Positions 49,890 through 61,080 are shown, counted from the stretch's first letter. The stretch is DNA of 64,000 nucleotides from Amycolatopsis sp. GM8 (GCF_021653975.1 NZ_JAJKFK010000014.1:1-64000); one strand, 5' to 3'. Notes: a model not told the origin generated them from the letters alone. Made by a program: numbers and translations.

Positions 49890-50413
49890 AGCACGCGCGA
49901 GTACCGGATCTCCGGCGTCCACTCCCCCGCGATCCCGCCGTCCTTCTCGATCTCGTCGCATTTCCAGCCGTGCGCCTCGTAGAACCGCCGCGACGGCGCG
50001 TTGCCGGTCAGCACCCACAACACCGCGTGCCGGAACCCGTACGAGGCGAGGTGCCCGAGCGCCGCCTGGTGCACGGCATGCCCGGCACCGTGGCCCTTCC
50101 ACCGCGGGTCCGCATAGATCGCGCACAGCTCACCCGTCGCGTGGACCGGGTGCCGGTCGCCCTCGTCCCGCACCGAACGGACGAACGCGTAGGCCCGCAA
50201 CACCGAATCCGGGCCCACCGCGACGAACATCGAAGCGGCGTCCGCGTGCCCGCGCAGCCCGGTCGCCCACCGCTCGCGGAGCGTCTCGTACCGCATCCCG
50301 TCGAGGTAGGCGTCCGGGATCAGGCCACGGTAGGCCGTCCGCCAGCCGTCGATGTTGATCTCGGCGATCCGGCCGGCATCGGCCGGGACCGCGCGCCGCA
50401 CCGTCCAGTTCAC
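49871..50413 (-). CDS. GNAT family N-acetyltransferase
   Basis: 180-residue acetyltransferase. The N-terminus WTVRRAVPADAGRIAEINIDGWRTAYRGLIP is typical. The acetyl-CoA loop reads DPRWKGHGAGHAVHQAALGHL near residue 102, and NAPSRRFYEAHGWK is motif B. The substrate is unknown. It follows the S9 peptidase gene closely on the same strand. Confidence 0.88.
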   Translation of the reverse strand: MNWTVRRAVPADAGRIAEINIDGWRTAYRGLIPDAYLDGMRYETLRERWATGLRGHADAASMFVAVGPDSVLRAYAFVRSVRDEGDRHPVHATGELCAIYADPRWKGHGAGHAVHQAALGHLASYGFRHAVLWVLTGNAPSRRFYEAHGWKCDEIEKDGGIAGEWTPEIRYSRVLQESRM

Positions 50414-50417
50414 CTTT

Positions 50418-52340
50418 TCACCAGAGATGACGCGACCACCATTCCAGGACGGCCTCGAACCGCTGGATGCGGTGCCGCGGCTTGCCCGAGCGGGTCAGCT
50501 CGTGCCCTTCGCCGGGGAACAGCAGCATCTCCACGTCCGCTCCATTCCGTTTGAGCGCGACATACAGCCGCTGCGCCTGCTCGACCGGACAGCGCCAGTC
50601 GTGCTCGGAATGCGCGACCAGGAACGGGATGCCGATGCGGTCGGCATAGGTCAGCGGGCTGCGGTCGAGCTGGGTCGCCAGGTCGGCGCCGATGAACGCG
50701 TCGACGAACGACCAGCCGATGTCGGAACTGCCGGCCATCGAGTCCCACGCGTTGACGGCCCGCTCGCTCCACGCCGCGCGGAACCGCTCGCCGTGGTGCG
50801 CGGCGAGCCAGGTGGTCATGAACCCGCCGTAGGACCCGCCCATCACACCGACCCGCGACGCGTCGAGCCCGGGCCGCTCCAACGCGGAATCCAGCAGCGC
50901 CAGCAGATCGTCGACGTCGACGGTGCCGAAGCCGTGCACGATCGCCCGGCCGTGGCTCTGCCCGTAGCCCGCCGAACCACGAGGGTTCGTCAGCACCACC
51001 GCGTACCCGGCCGCCACGTACACCTGCGCCTCGTCGAACAGGCCCCGGTCGTAGGCGGCGAACGGGCCGCCGTGCACGACCAGCAGCACCGGATGCGGTC
51101 CTTCGCCCTCGGGCTCGAGCAGCCAGCCGTGCACCGGATACCCGTCGGGCGCGGTCGCCGCCAGCTCCTGCGCCGGCCGGATTCCCTTGTCCCGCAACGG
51201 TTTCGACCAGTCGGTCAGGACCTGCTGGGTGCCGCCGGAGAGCAGCAGGACGTCACCGGCGCTGTCCGGGCGGGCGATCACCGCCGCGATCCGGTCCCTG
51301 TCCACGGCGAAGGACCGCACCGCCGCCTGCTCCCCCGCGAGCACCGCGAGCTTGTCCAGCGGCACCTCCTCGGCGTCCTGCGGCACGGTCCGCAGCTCCA
51401 CCGAACCCCGGTTGAGCACGCCGATCAGCAGCTGGTCGGCGAACAGCGCGGGCGCCCCGGCCGCGGCGGAGACATACACCGACTCGGTGTCGGTCAGGCG
51501 GCGTGGCGTGCCACCGGACAGCGGCGCCGACCAGAGTCCCGGATTGCGGGCCGCCACATCCGGCCAGGTGAACTCGGCGCCGATGAACCACACCACGCCG
51601 TCGCCGACGGTCGCCTTCTCGACCGTGCCGGCGCTGCGGACCACGAGCCTGGGCGCTCCTCCGGCCGCGGGCACGGCGTAGAGGTCGGTCTCCTCGGTCT
51701 CCGCCCCGCCCCAGTCGCGCGGCGCGACGACGAGGATCGTCTCGCCGTCGGGCGTCCACACCGGCTCGGACACGTCCACCTGCTCGTCGGTGAGCGCGGC
51801 CGGCTCCGCGCCGCGTTCGAGGGCGTCGAGGACGAACAGCCGCTGCGCCCTATCGCGCAGGAAGCCGATGTTGTCGATCCGGTAGTCGAACCGCGTGATC
51901 CGCCGCGGCGCCTCCTCGGCCGGTTCGATCTTCTCGCCGTCCGCGTTCTGCACGCCGTACCGGCCTGGCTCGGGAACCCTTGCGGTGAAAGCGATCCGGC
52001 GCGAGTCCGGGGCCCACACCGCGGTGCCGGCGCCGAGCGGCAGATCGGTCAACTGCCGCGCCTCACCGCCGCCGGTGGGCATGACGTGCAGCTGCGGCGA
52101 GGACTTCGCGTCGGCCGCCCGCAGGAAGGCGACCCGGCGGCCGTCGGGCGAGATGACCGGCGCCGAGTCGCGGTCGCCGTGGGTCCACGGCGTGACGGTC
52201 GCGTCGAGGCCGATCCGCCACAGGCCGCCGCGGTAGGTGTTGGTCTCCGCGTGCGGGGCGGCGAGCCCGGTCAGCAGCAGATCCCCGTGCAGGGACGGCG
52301 TTCCCGGGATGGACAGCAGTTCGATGTCGGAGGGGCGCAT
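50418..52340 (-). CDS. prolyl-oligopeptidase family (S9) peptidase
   Basis: 640-residue cytoplasmic peptidase with an N-terminal WD40-like propeller (repeats such as PVISPDGRRVAFLRA and PVWTPDGETILVV) and a C-terminal alpha/beta hydrolase. The triad is Ser in GVMGGSYGGFM, Asp in AHSEHDWRCP and His in PGEGHEL. It belongs to the acylaminoacyl-peptidase/DPP-type branch and cleaves short peptides. ATG at 52340 is chosen; longer in-frame readings would run through terC. Confidence 0.92.
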   Translation of the reverse strand: MRPSDIELLSIPGTPSLHGDLLLTGLAAPHAETNTYRGGLWRIGLDATVTPWTHGDRDSAPVISPDGRRVAFLRAADAKSSPQLHVMPTGGGEARQLTDLPLGAGTAVWAPDSRRIAFTARVPEPGRYGVQNADGEKIEPAEEAPRRITRFDYRIDNIGFLRDRAQRLFVLDALERGAEPAALTDEQVDVSEPVWTPDGETILVVAPRDWGGAETEETDLYAVPAAGGAPRLVVRSAGTVEKATVGDGVVWFIGAEFTWPDVAARNPGLWSAPLSGGTPRRLTDTESVYVSAAAGAPALFADQLLIGVLNRGSVELRTVPQDAEEVPLDKLAVLAGEQAAVRSFAVDRDRIAAVIARPDSAGDVLLLSGGTQQVLTDWSKPLRDKGIRPAQELAATAPDGYPVHGWLLEPEGEGPHPVLLVVHGGPFAAYDRGLFDEAQVYVAAGYAVVLTNPRGSAGYGQSHGRAIVHGFGTVDVDDLLALLDSALERPGLDASRVGVMGGSYGGFMTTWLAAHHGERFRAAWSERAVNAWDSMAGSSDIGWSFVDAFIGADLATQLDRSPLTYADRIGIPFLVAHSEHDWRCPVEQAQRLYVALKRNGADVEMLLFPGEGHELTRSGKPRHRIQRFEAVLEWWSRHLW

Positions 52341-52351
52341 GCCCCCAGAAT

Positions 52352-53335
52352 TTACCTGTCGCCGCCATTCGCGGTAGCGGCTTCCGTACGAGAGTCCGCC
52401 CTGCTCTTCAGCATGCTCGCGACCGTGGTGATGATCAGCACCACGACGATCACACCGAGCGAGGCCCAGTTGCTGACGTCGAGCCAGTCGGGCACCACGT
52501 GGTACTCGTGCAGCGCGTGCAGCACCAGTTTGAGCCCGATGAACCCGAGGATCACCGCGAGCCCGTAAGACAGGTACACCAGCCGGTTCACCAGGCCGCC
52601 GAGAAGGAAGAACAGCTGCCGCAGGCCCATCAGCGCGAACGCGTTGGCGGTGAAGACGAGGAACGCCTCCTGCGTGATGCCGAAGATCGCGGGGATGGAG
52701 TCGACGGCGAAGAGCAGGTCGGCGCTGCCGATCGCGATGATCACCAGGAACATCGGCGTCATCATCCGGATGCCCCGGCGCTTGACGAACATCTTGTGCC
52801 CGTCGTAGTCGTCGCTGACCGGGTACAGCTTGCGCACCCACCGGGTCACCGCGTTCTCCTGGTACTCCTCTTCGCTCTCGTCCTTGCGGCGCAACATGCT
52901 GATCGCGGTCCACAGCAGGACCGCGCCGAACACGAAGAACACCCACACGAACTGGGCGATGAGCGCCGCGCCGATCGCGATGAACACGCTGCGCATGGCC
53001 AGCGCCAGCAGGATGCCGATGAGCAGCACCCGGTGCTGGTGGATCGCCGGCACCTTGAACGAGGCCATGATGACCATGAAAATGAACAGGTTGTCCACCG
53101 AGAGCGAGTACTCGGTGATGTAGCCGGTGAAGAACTCGACACCCGAGTCGTGCCCGGCGAAGATCCATATCCCGGCGCCGAACAGCACCGCACAAGCCAC
53201 GTAGAACACGACCCACCGGGCCGCCTCGGCGGTGGTCACCTCGTGCGGCTTGTGGTCGACGATCACCAGATCGATCGCGATCAGGATGAGCAGGCCCGCG
53301 ATGGTCGCGAGCCACAGCCACACAGGGACGTTCAT
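52352..53335 (-). CDS. TerC/Alx family membrane protein
   Basis: 327-residue protein with nine or so TM segments. The metal-site motifs are GYITEYSLSVDNLFIF and IGSADLLFAVDSIPAIFGIT, with the conserved Asp residues. TerC-type proteins export manganese or help load metal into secreted proteins. The mRNA leader carries a probable manganese riboswitch, which supports that job. The GGAGG at 53346-53350, 10 nt before the ATG, is also part of the terminator hairpin. Confidence 0.93.
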   Translation of the reverse strand: MNVPVWLWLATIAGLLILIAIDLVIVDHKPHEVTTAEAARWVVFYVACAVLFGAGIWIFAGHDSGVEFFTGYITEYSLSVDNLFIFMVIMASFKVPAIHQHRVLLIGILLALAMRSVFIAIGAALIAQFVWVFFVFGAVLLWTAISMLRRKDESEEEYQENAVTRWVRKLYPVSDDYDGHKMFVKRRGIRMMTPMFLVIIAIGSADLLFAVDSIPAIFGITQEAFLVFTANAFALMGLRQLFFLLGGLVNRLVYLSYGLAVILGFIGLKLVLHALHEYHVVPDWLDVSNWASLGVIVVVLIITTVASMLKSRADSRTEAATANGGDR

Positions 53336-53345
53336 CTACGCAAAA

Positions 53346-53379
53346 CCTCCGGTTAGCGCGCACAGCAGCTAGCCGGAGG
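53346..53379 (-). terminator. riboswitch-controlled terminator / SD sequestor
   Basis: CCTCCGGCTAGC pairs with GCTAACCGGAGG (one mismatch) and is followed by TTTTG. The 3' arm contains GGAGG, the likely ribosome-binding site of terC, so the same stem can stop transcription and hide the site. Confidence 0.7.
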
Positions 53380-53475
53380 TCTCTTCCGCCGGTTCGAAAA
53401 CCGGCCGGCGGTGCCGGGGATCCCGAGGGACTCACCGTGCTGACGACACCGCCGCGAAGGAATACTCCCCTCCAC
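53346..53475 (-). promoter_or_regulatory. yybP-ykoY-type manganese riboswitch with terminator
   Basis: The terC leader starts with GGAGGGGAGTA (the 5' hallmark GGGGAGTA at complement of 53463-53470) and ends with GGAAGAGACCTCCGGC (complement of 53372-53387), with several GC helices between. Actinobacterial terC leaders of this shape are, to my knowledge, members of the yybP-ykoY family. CCTCC can pair either with the 5' GGAGG (aptamer helix P1) or with GGAGG at 53346-53350. Confidence 0.75.
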
Positions 53476-53515
53476 GTCTTGTCCATCATGTCCGATCCCG
53501 GGGCATCGCGCCAGC

Positions 53516-53534
53516 TTAGGTAAGGCTAAATCAC
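53516..53534. promoter_or_regulatory. DtxR/IdeR-like metal box
   Basis: TTAGGTAAGGCTAAATCAC matches 14 of 19 positions of the iron-box consensus (TTAGGTTAGGCTAACCTAA), with the TTAGGT-n-AGGCTAA part intact apart from one base. It lies in the gap between terC and the divergent peptidase-ABC gene. Confidence 0.5.
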
Positions 53535-53585
53535 CCCGGTGTGACCCTCTGTGAGTTCTCAGGAAACTTCACATACGGTTTTCCC

Positions 53586-56429
53586 GTGCCCCGAATTCCG
53601 TTCCCGCGTACCCGCCGAGGCCGCCTCCTGACGGCCGGCGTGGTCGTGGTGATCCTCGCCGCCGCCGGTGCCATCTGGGCGACGTCCGGCCGCGGACCCA
53701 CGCCGGTCGCCAGCCAGGACGCCGTGCTCGACGTGCCCGCGGCGCCCGGCTCACCCGACCAGGTGCGCCTCGACACCACCCTCTACCTGCCGGCACGCAC
53801 GCCGGCACCGGCGCTGCTGCTGCCGCACGGGTTCGGCGCCGACAAGACCAGCGTCACGAGCGAAGCCCAGGAGCTGGCGCGGCGCGGGTTCGTCGTGCTG
53901 ACCTGGTCCGCGCGCGGGTTCGGGCACAGCACCGGACAGATCGGGCTCAACGACCCGAACCTCGAAGTGGCCGACGCGTCGCGGCTCATCGACTTCCTCG
54001 CGAAGCGGCCCGAAGTCCGCCTCGACGGTCCGAACGACCCGCGCGTCGGCGTCGTGGGCGCGTCCTACGGCGGCGCGCTCGCGCTGCTGCTGGCGGGGCA
54101 GGACAAGCGGGTCGACGCGATCTCGCCGGAGATCACCTACAACGACCTCGCGCAGGGGCTCGTGCCCAACGCCGCGAGCGCCACCGCCCCGGCGGCCACC
54201 ACGCCGGCCGTGGGCGCGTTCGCCGCCGACGGGGTCTTCAAGCGGTCGTGGGCGGGGATCCTGTTCTCCGCGGGTGCCTCCAGCGGCAGCGGGTCGGGCG
54301 GGCTCGGCACCGAGGCACCCGAGCCGGGGCAGCAGACCGACGACAGCGCCCAGAGCGGTGGTGGAGGTGGCGGCGCGGCGGCCGCCCCGCAGGGGGACTC
54401 CGCACCGCGGCAACTGCCGTCCACGGGCAGCGTGTGCGGCCGGTTCACCGCCGAGATCTGCCAGGCGTACACGGAACTCGCGACCACCGGTCGCGTCACG
54501 CCCGCGACCGTGGCTCTGCTCAGGCGGCTGTCCCCCGCGTCCGTGACGAACCGGATCAGCGTGCCGACCCTGCTCGTGCAGGGCGAGGCCGACACCCTGT
54601 TCGGGCTCGACCAGTCCGACGCGACCGCCCGGCAGATCACCGCGGCGGGCGGCAAGGTGCAGCAGATCTGGTACGCGGGCGGGCACGACGGCGGCGGGCC
54701 GGGACCGCAGCTGCGCGCGAAGATCGGGGACTGGCTGTGGTTCCACCTCACCGGCGAGGGCGCCGACCCGGTCACCGGGTTCGCCTACGACGTGCAGGGT
54801 TCGCTGCGCGCGTCGGGCGCGCCGTCCGTGCGCATCCTCAACGCACCGGACTACCCGGGCGTCGGCGGTGCCGCAACCGAGCGGAAAGCCTTGGCGCTGC
54901 AAGGACAATCGCAGACGGTCGTCAACCCGCCGGGCGGCGTGCCGGCCGCGGTCAGCGGGATCCCCGGGCTGAACGGGCTCGCCGGGTCCTCGCGCGTCTC
55001 GGGCCTGTTCGGGATCGACCCGCCCGGCGAGTCCGCGCGGTTCACCACCGCGCCGGTGGACTCCCAGCTGCTGGTCTCAGGGTCCTCGACGGTCCGGCTG
55101 CGCGTCGCGGGCACGACGCCGGACGCCGTGCTGTTCGTGAAGCTGTACGACGTCAGCCCGGACGGCACCCGCGCGCTGCCGGGCAACGCGGTCGCGCCGA
55201 TCCGGGTGCCGCTCGCCGGGGGCGCGGCCGAGGTGACGGTGACGCTCGCGGGCATCGTGCGGCCGATCGAGTCCGGGCACGCGCTGCAGGTCGTGGTCGC
55301 CACCACCGACCAGGCGTACTCGACGCCGATTTCCCCCGCGGCGTACCAGATCTCGGTTGACGGCGGGCTGTCCGTGCCGGTCATCCCGGGCCGCGCCGTC
55401 GGCGGCGGCTGGCCGCTCGGGAACCTGCTGGCGATCATCGGGGTCCTCGTCGCGGCGCTCGTCGTCGCCGTCATCACGGCCATCCGCAGGCGCCGGGCGC
55501 ACCGCGCGGACCCGGCGCTCGCGACCGTGCCGCTGGTGATCGAAGGCCTGTCGAAGGCGTATCCCGGCGGGGTGACCGCCGTGCGCGACCTGTCGTTCCG
55601 GGTCGAGCCGGGCCAGGTGCTCGGCCTGCTCGGACCGAACGGCGCGGGCAAGACGACGACGCTGCGGATGATGATGGGCCTCATCACGCCCACCGCGGGC
55701 CAGATCCGCGTTTTCGGGCACGAGATCCATCCCGGCGCACCGGTGCTGTCCCGGATCGGGTCCTTTGTGGAGGGTTCGGGGTTCCTGCCGCACCTGTCCG
55801 GCGAGCTGAACCTGCGGCTGTACTGGGACGCGACCGGGCGCCCCGCGGAACGGGCGCATTTCACCGAGGCGCTGGAAATCGCGGGGCTGGGCAGCGCGGT
55901 GCACCGCAAGGTGCGCACGTACAGCCAGGGCATGCGGCAGCGGCTCGCGATCGCGCAGGCGATGCTCGGCCTGCCGGAGTTGCTCGTGCTCGACGAACCG
56001 ACCAACGGGCTGGACCCGCCGCAGATCCACCAGATGCGCGAGGTGCTGCAGCGGTACGCGGCGACCGGGCGGACCGTGGTCGTGTCGAGCCACCTGCTGG
56101 CCGAGGTCGAGCAGACCTGCACGCACGTGGTGGTCATGCACCGCGGTCAGCTGGTCGCCTCGGGTGAGGTCGGCGATCTGGCCGCGGCCGGTGGCGAGGC
56201 GACGTTCCGGGTCGACGACACGGAAGCGGCGGCGACCGCGCTACGGGCGGTCGGCGGAGTGTCCGAAGTGGACATCGAGGGCGACCTCGTGCACGCGGAC
56301 CTGGACGGGCTGCCGCGTGCCGACGCGGTGGCCGCACTCGTGCGCGCCGGGATCAAGGTCGAGCAGGCCGGGCCGCGGCGCCGGCTGGAGGACGCGTTCC
56401 TGCGTCTCGTGGGCGAGGAGTCGAAGTGA
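53586..56429 (+). CDS. membrane-tethered S15-type hydrolase fused to an ABC transporter ATPase
   Basis: 947 residues in two joined halves. TM1 (14-32) is followed by an extracytoplasmic X-Pro-dipeptidyl-peptidase-like hydrolase: Ser160 in GASYGG, Asp336 in GEADTLFG, His367 in GGHDGGG, a Gly/Ala/Ser linker at about 228-275, and a C-terminal jelly-roll (480-595). TM2 (611-633) leads to a cytoplasmic ABC ATPase: Walker A GPNGAGKT (683-690), signature SQGMRQR, Walker B LLVLDEPTNGLD. The start is GTG at 53586 with TACGGT 6 nt upstream. The permease gene overlaps the stop. Confidence 0.88.
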   Translation: MPRIPFPRTRRGRLLTAGVVVVILAAAGAIWATSGRGPTPVASQDAVLDVPAAPGSPDQVRLDTTLYLPARTPAPALLLPHGFGADKTSVTSEAQELARRGFVVLTWSARGFGHSTGQIGLNDPNLEVADASRLIDFLAKRPEVRLDGPNDPRVGVVGASYGGALALLLAGQDKRVDAISPEITYNDLAQGLVPNAASATAPAATTPAVGAFAADGVFKRSWAGILFSAGASSGSGSGGLGTEAPEPGQQTDDSAQSGGGGGGAAAAPQGDSAPRQLPSTGSVCGRFTAEICQAYTELATTGRVTPATVALLRRLSPASVTNRISVPTLLVQGEADTLFGLDQSDATARQITAAGGKVQQIWYAGGHDGGGPGPQLRAKIGDWLWFHLTGEGADPVTGFAYDVQGSLRASGAPSVRILNAPDYPGVGGAATERKALALQGQSQTVVNPPGGVPAAVSGIPGLNGLAGSSRVSGLFGIDPPGESARFTTAPVDSQLLVSGSSTVRLRVAGTTPDAVLFVKLYDVSPDGTRALPGNAVAPIRVPLAGGAAEVTVTLAGIVRPIESGHALQVVVATTDQAYSTPISPAAYQISVDGGLSVPVIPGRAVGGGWPLGNLLAIIGVLVAALVVAVITAIRRRRAHRADPALATVPLVIEGLSKAYPGGVTAVRDLSFRVEPGQVLGLLGPNGAGKTTTLRMMMGLITPTAGQIRVFGHEIHPGAPVLSRIGSFVEGSGFLPHLSGELNLRLYWDATGRPAERAHFTEALEIAGLGSAVHRKVRTYSQGMRQRLAIAQAMLGLPELLVLDEPTNGLDPPQIHQMREVLQRYAATGRTVVVSSHLLAEVEQTCTHVVVMHRGQLVASGEVGDLAAAGGEATFRVDDTEAAATALRAVGGVSEVDIEGDLVHADLDGLPRADAVAALVRAGIKVEQAGPRRRLEDAFLRLVGEESK

Positions 56430-57352
56430 GCGGAAACGGAGTGCACACCGACCCGGCGGCGCTCGACGAGCTGACCGAGGCGGCGCGGCACGAGCGGACC
56501 GAGGTAGGCGCGGACGGCGCTGTCGCGGGCTACCAGGCGTCCCGCACGCTGCGGCTCGGCGTGGAGCTGCGCCGCCAGCTCCGCCGCCGGCGCACCCAGC
56601 TCGTGCTCGGGTTCGTCGTGCTGCTGCCATTCATCCTGGTGTTCGCGTTCGAGGTCGGGCAGTCCGGCTCGAACCGGCGCTCGGGCGGCTTCGTCGACCT
56701 GGCCACGGCGAGCGCGCCGAACTTCGTGGTGCTGGCGTTGTTCGTGGCGGGCGGGTTCCTGCTGCCCACGATCGTCGCGCTGTTCTTCGGGGACACCATC
56801 GCGAGCGAGGCGTCCTGGTCGAGCCTGAAGTACCTGCTGGCGATCCCGGTGCCACGGCACCGGGTGCTGCGGCAGAAGGCGATCGCGTCGGGACTGCTCT
56901 CGATCCTCGCGCTGGTGCTGCTGCCGGTGGTCTCGCTCGTGGTGGGGCTGCTCTGGTACGGCGCGGGCGACGCGATCAGCCCGACCGGCGACGCGATCCC
57001 GTTCGGCCAGAGCCTGCTGGTGATCGCGGTGAGCACGGTGTTCGTCGTGATCCAGCTGGCCTGGGTGGCCGCGCTCGCGCTGCTGCTGAGCGTGTCCACC
57101 GACGCCCCGCTGGGCGCGGTCGGCGGCACGGTGCTGGTGGCGATCCTGTCGCAGATCCTGGACCAGATCACGGCCCTGGGCGGTCTGCGCGACTACCTGC
57201 CGACGCACTACTCGACCGCGTGGATCGACCTCATCGCGAACGACATCGACTGGACGAACATCGCGGCGGGCGTGCTGTCGTCAATCGTTTACGCGACGGT
57301 GTTCGTCCTGCTGGCCGCCCGCCGGTTTGCCACCAAGGACATCACGAGCTGA
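56426..57352 (+). CDS. ABC-2 type transporter permease
   Basis: 308-residue membrane protein with six TM segments, the first at about 53-71. SWSSLKYLLAIPVPRHRVLRQKAIAS is the usual cytoplasmic loop of bacitracin/antibiotic-export-type permeases. The GTG at 56426 overlaps the fusion-gene stop (GTGA), so the two should form one exporter with the peptidase domain facing outward. Confidence 0.88.
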   Translation: MSGNGVHTDPAALDELTEAARHERTEVGADGAVAGYQASRTLRLGVELRRQLRRRRTQLVLGFVVLLPFILVFAFEVGQSGSNRRSGGFVDLATASAPNFVVLALFVAGGFLLPTIVALFFGDTIASEASWSSLKYLLAIPVPRHRVLRQKAIASGLLSILALVLLPVVSLVVGLLWYGAGDAISPTGDAIPFGQSLLVIAVSTVFVVIQLAWVAALALLLSVSTDAPLGAVGGTVLVAILSQILDQITALGGLRDYLPTHYSTAWIDLIANDIDWTNIAAGVLSSIVYATVFVLLAARRFATKDITS

Positions 57353-57365
57353 CATACTCCCGGAT

Positions 57366-57848
57366 ATGAACGCTGTCGAGGTCGCGCGCCCGCCCGCGGT
57401 GGTCGTCCGGGTACTCAGCTCCATCGTGGTGGCCGCCATGCGGACTCCGCTGAAGTCCGTGCTCAAGGAGTTCATGGTGCTCCGGTTCACCGGCCGCAAA
57501 ACCGGGCGCCGCTACGAGGTCCCGGTCACCGCGCATCGCGGCGACGGCACGCTCATGGCGCAGACGGGCGCGCCGTGGCGGGTCAATTTCCGCGGCGGCC
57601 GCGACGTCGACGTCACGGTCGACGGCCGCACCACGCCGATGCGTGGGGTGCTCGTGGAGCACACCCAGACGGTGGCCGAGACCTACCAGCGGTGGATCGA
57701 AGAGATCGGCATCGGGCGGGCGCCGCGGCAGCTCGGCCTGAAGGTCACCGTGCCGCGCGTGCCGACGGTCGAGGAGCTGACGGACGCCGTCGAGCGGGAG
57801 CACCTGGCGATCATCTGGCTCAAGCCCCGGGACGCGGGAGAAGCGTAA
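57366..57848 (+). CDS. DUF385 nitroreductase/quinone-reductase-like protein (F420-type)
   Basis: 160-residue split-barrel protein. VLRFTGRKTGRRYEVPVT near residue 40 is the F420-binding element seen in Ddn-type deazaflavin-dependent reductases; RGGRDVDVTVDGR follows. CATACT lies 7 nt before the ATG at 57366. It may reduce quinones or just bind the cofactor. Confidence 0.83.
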   Translation: MNAVEVARPPAVVVRVLSSIVVAAMRTPLKSVLKEFMVLRFTGRKTGRRYEVPVTAHRGDGTLMAQTGAPWRVNFRGGRDVDVTVDGRTTPMRGVLVEHTQTVAETYQRWIEEIGIGRAPRQLGLKVTVPRVPTVEELTDAVEREHLAIIWLKPRDAGEA

Positions 57849-57888
57849 ACTCGGCATTCTCCCTGCCGAGCACGCGAGGAGGCGCCGT

Positions 57889-58269
57889 ATGCCTCGTCCG
57901 GTCCACTTCGAGGTTCACGCGACCGACCCCGAGCGCGCGATCATGTTCTACACCACCGTTTTCGACTGGTCCTTCGAGCGCTGGGGCACCAACCCGTACT
58001 GGCTGATCAGCACCGGCGACGGCCCCGGGATCGACGGCGGGCTGGTGCCGCGGCAGGGCCCGGCACCCGACGACGACAGTCCGGTGAACGCGTATCCCAC
58101 CACGATGGAGGTGCCGGACGTGGTCGCCGCGGTCCGGCGGGTGCAGCAGGCCGGCGGCGCGGTGGTGGTGCCGAAGACGGCGCTGCCCGGGGTGGGCTGG
58201 CTCGCCTACTGCAAGGACACCGAGGGCAACATCTTCGGCTTGATGGAGAACGACACCTCCGCGGAATGA
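57889..58269 (+). CDS. VOC/glyoxalase superfamily protein
   Basis: 126-residue protein with paired beta-alpha-beta-beta-beta modules: VHFEVHATDPERAIMFYTTVFDW and the C-terminal WLAYCKDTEGNIFGLME, which hold the usual metal-ligand positions. GAGGAGG lies 8 nt before the ATG. The substrate is unknown. Confidence 0.88.
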   Translation: MPRPVHFEVHATDPERAIMFYTTVFDWSFERWGTNPYWLISTGDGPGIDGGLVPRQGPAPDDDSPVNAYPTTMEVPDVVAAVRRVQQAGGAVVVPKTALPGVGWLAYCKDTEGNIFGLMENDTSAE

Positions 58270-58424
58270 GCCGCTGACCTGGGGCCGCGCACTGTGCTGA
58301 TCGTTGCCGAACCGACCGGCAGTCACGGCTGTCCCCCTGATGCAGGTCGGCTTCCAGTTGATCGGCGTCGGCCTGCTTTGGTCGGCTCGGCAAAATGTCA
58401 GTGGGTGGGCCTACCCTGTTTGAC

Positions 58425-60584
<2,160 letters not shown>

Positions 60585-60588
60585 GGAA

Positions 60589-60624
60589 AGCGGGGCCCGG
60601 CGCCCCCCGGCGCCGGGCCCCGCT
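60589..60624 (+). terminator. terminator after uvrB
   Basis: A perfect 16-bp inverted repeat, AGCGGGGCCCGGCGCC / GGCGCCGGGCCCCGCT, with a 4-nt loop, begins 4 nt after the uvrB stop. There is no T-tract, as is common in this group. Confidence 0.85.
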
Positions 60625-60692
60625 GGACCTCGATGGATGCCCTGCGGGCAGCGCTGGGCGCGTCCGGAAACCAGGTCGGGCCGGTGGGGTGG

Positions 60693-60950
60693 TTACCGCA
60701 GTGCCTGGTGCTGGCGCCGCGACTGCCGGCCGAGGCAGGCTTCGCACGGCATCCCGCCGATGCCATTGAGCACCTCGGCGTGCGCGGGGAGAATAATCTC
60801 GCCGCACACGGCGATGAGCTGCTCGGGGATGGGGCCCTCGGCGGGCAGCGGCACCAGGTGGCTGACTCGTCTGCATTCGCCCACCACGCCGCGGCGCAGG
60901 CGGATGACCGCCACCAGCTCTGCCGGTTCCGCGTGGATGACGTTCCCCAT
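60693..60950 (-). CDS. small conserved-looking protein with CxxC
   Basis: 85 residues, MGNVIHAEPAELVAVIRLRR to the end. Central VSHLVPLPAEGPIPEQLIAVCGEIILP and C-terminal GGMPCEACL, with four Cys that might bind metal. I recall similar short proteins in Pseudonocardiaceae but no function. TACGAT lies 6 nt before the ATG at 60950, and codon positions look coding. Confidence 0.6.
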   Translation of the reverse strand: MGNVIHAEPAELVAVIRLRRGVVGECRRVSHLVPLPAEGPIPEQLIAVCGEIILPAHAEVLNGIGGMPCEACLGRQSRRQHQALR

Positions 60951-61080
60951 ACAGAGATCGTAAACCGGAATAATCGCGGTCGCTTCGTGCCATCGGCCCA
61001 ACGATCACTCGTACGGCTGGTGTGAAAGACCGAAAGTATTGCCCATTTGATTATTCAAGCAGGCAAGTAACCCACCCGGG

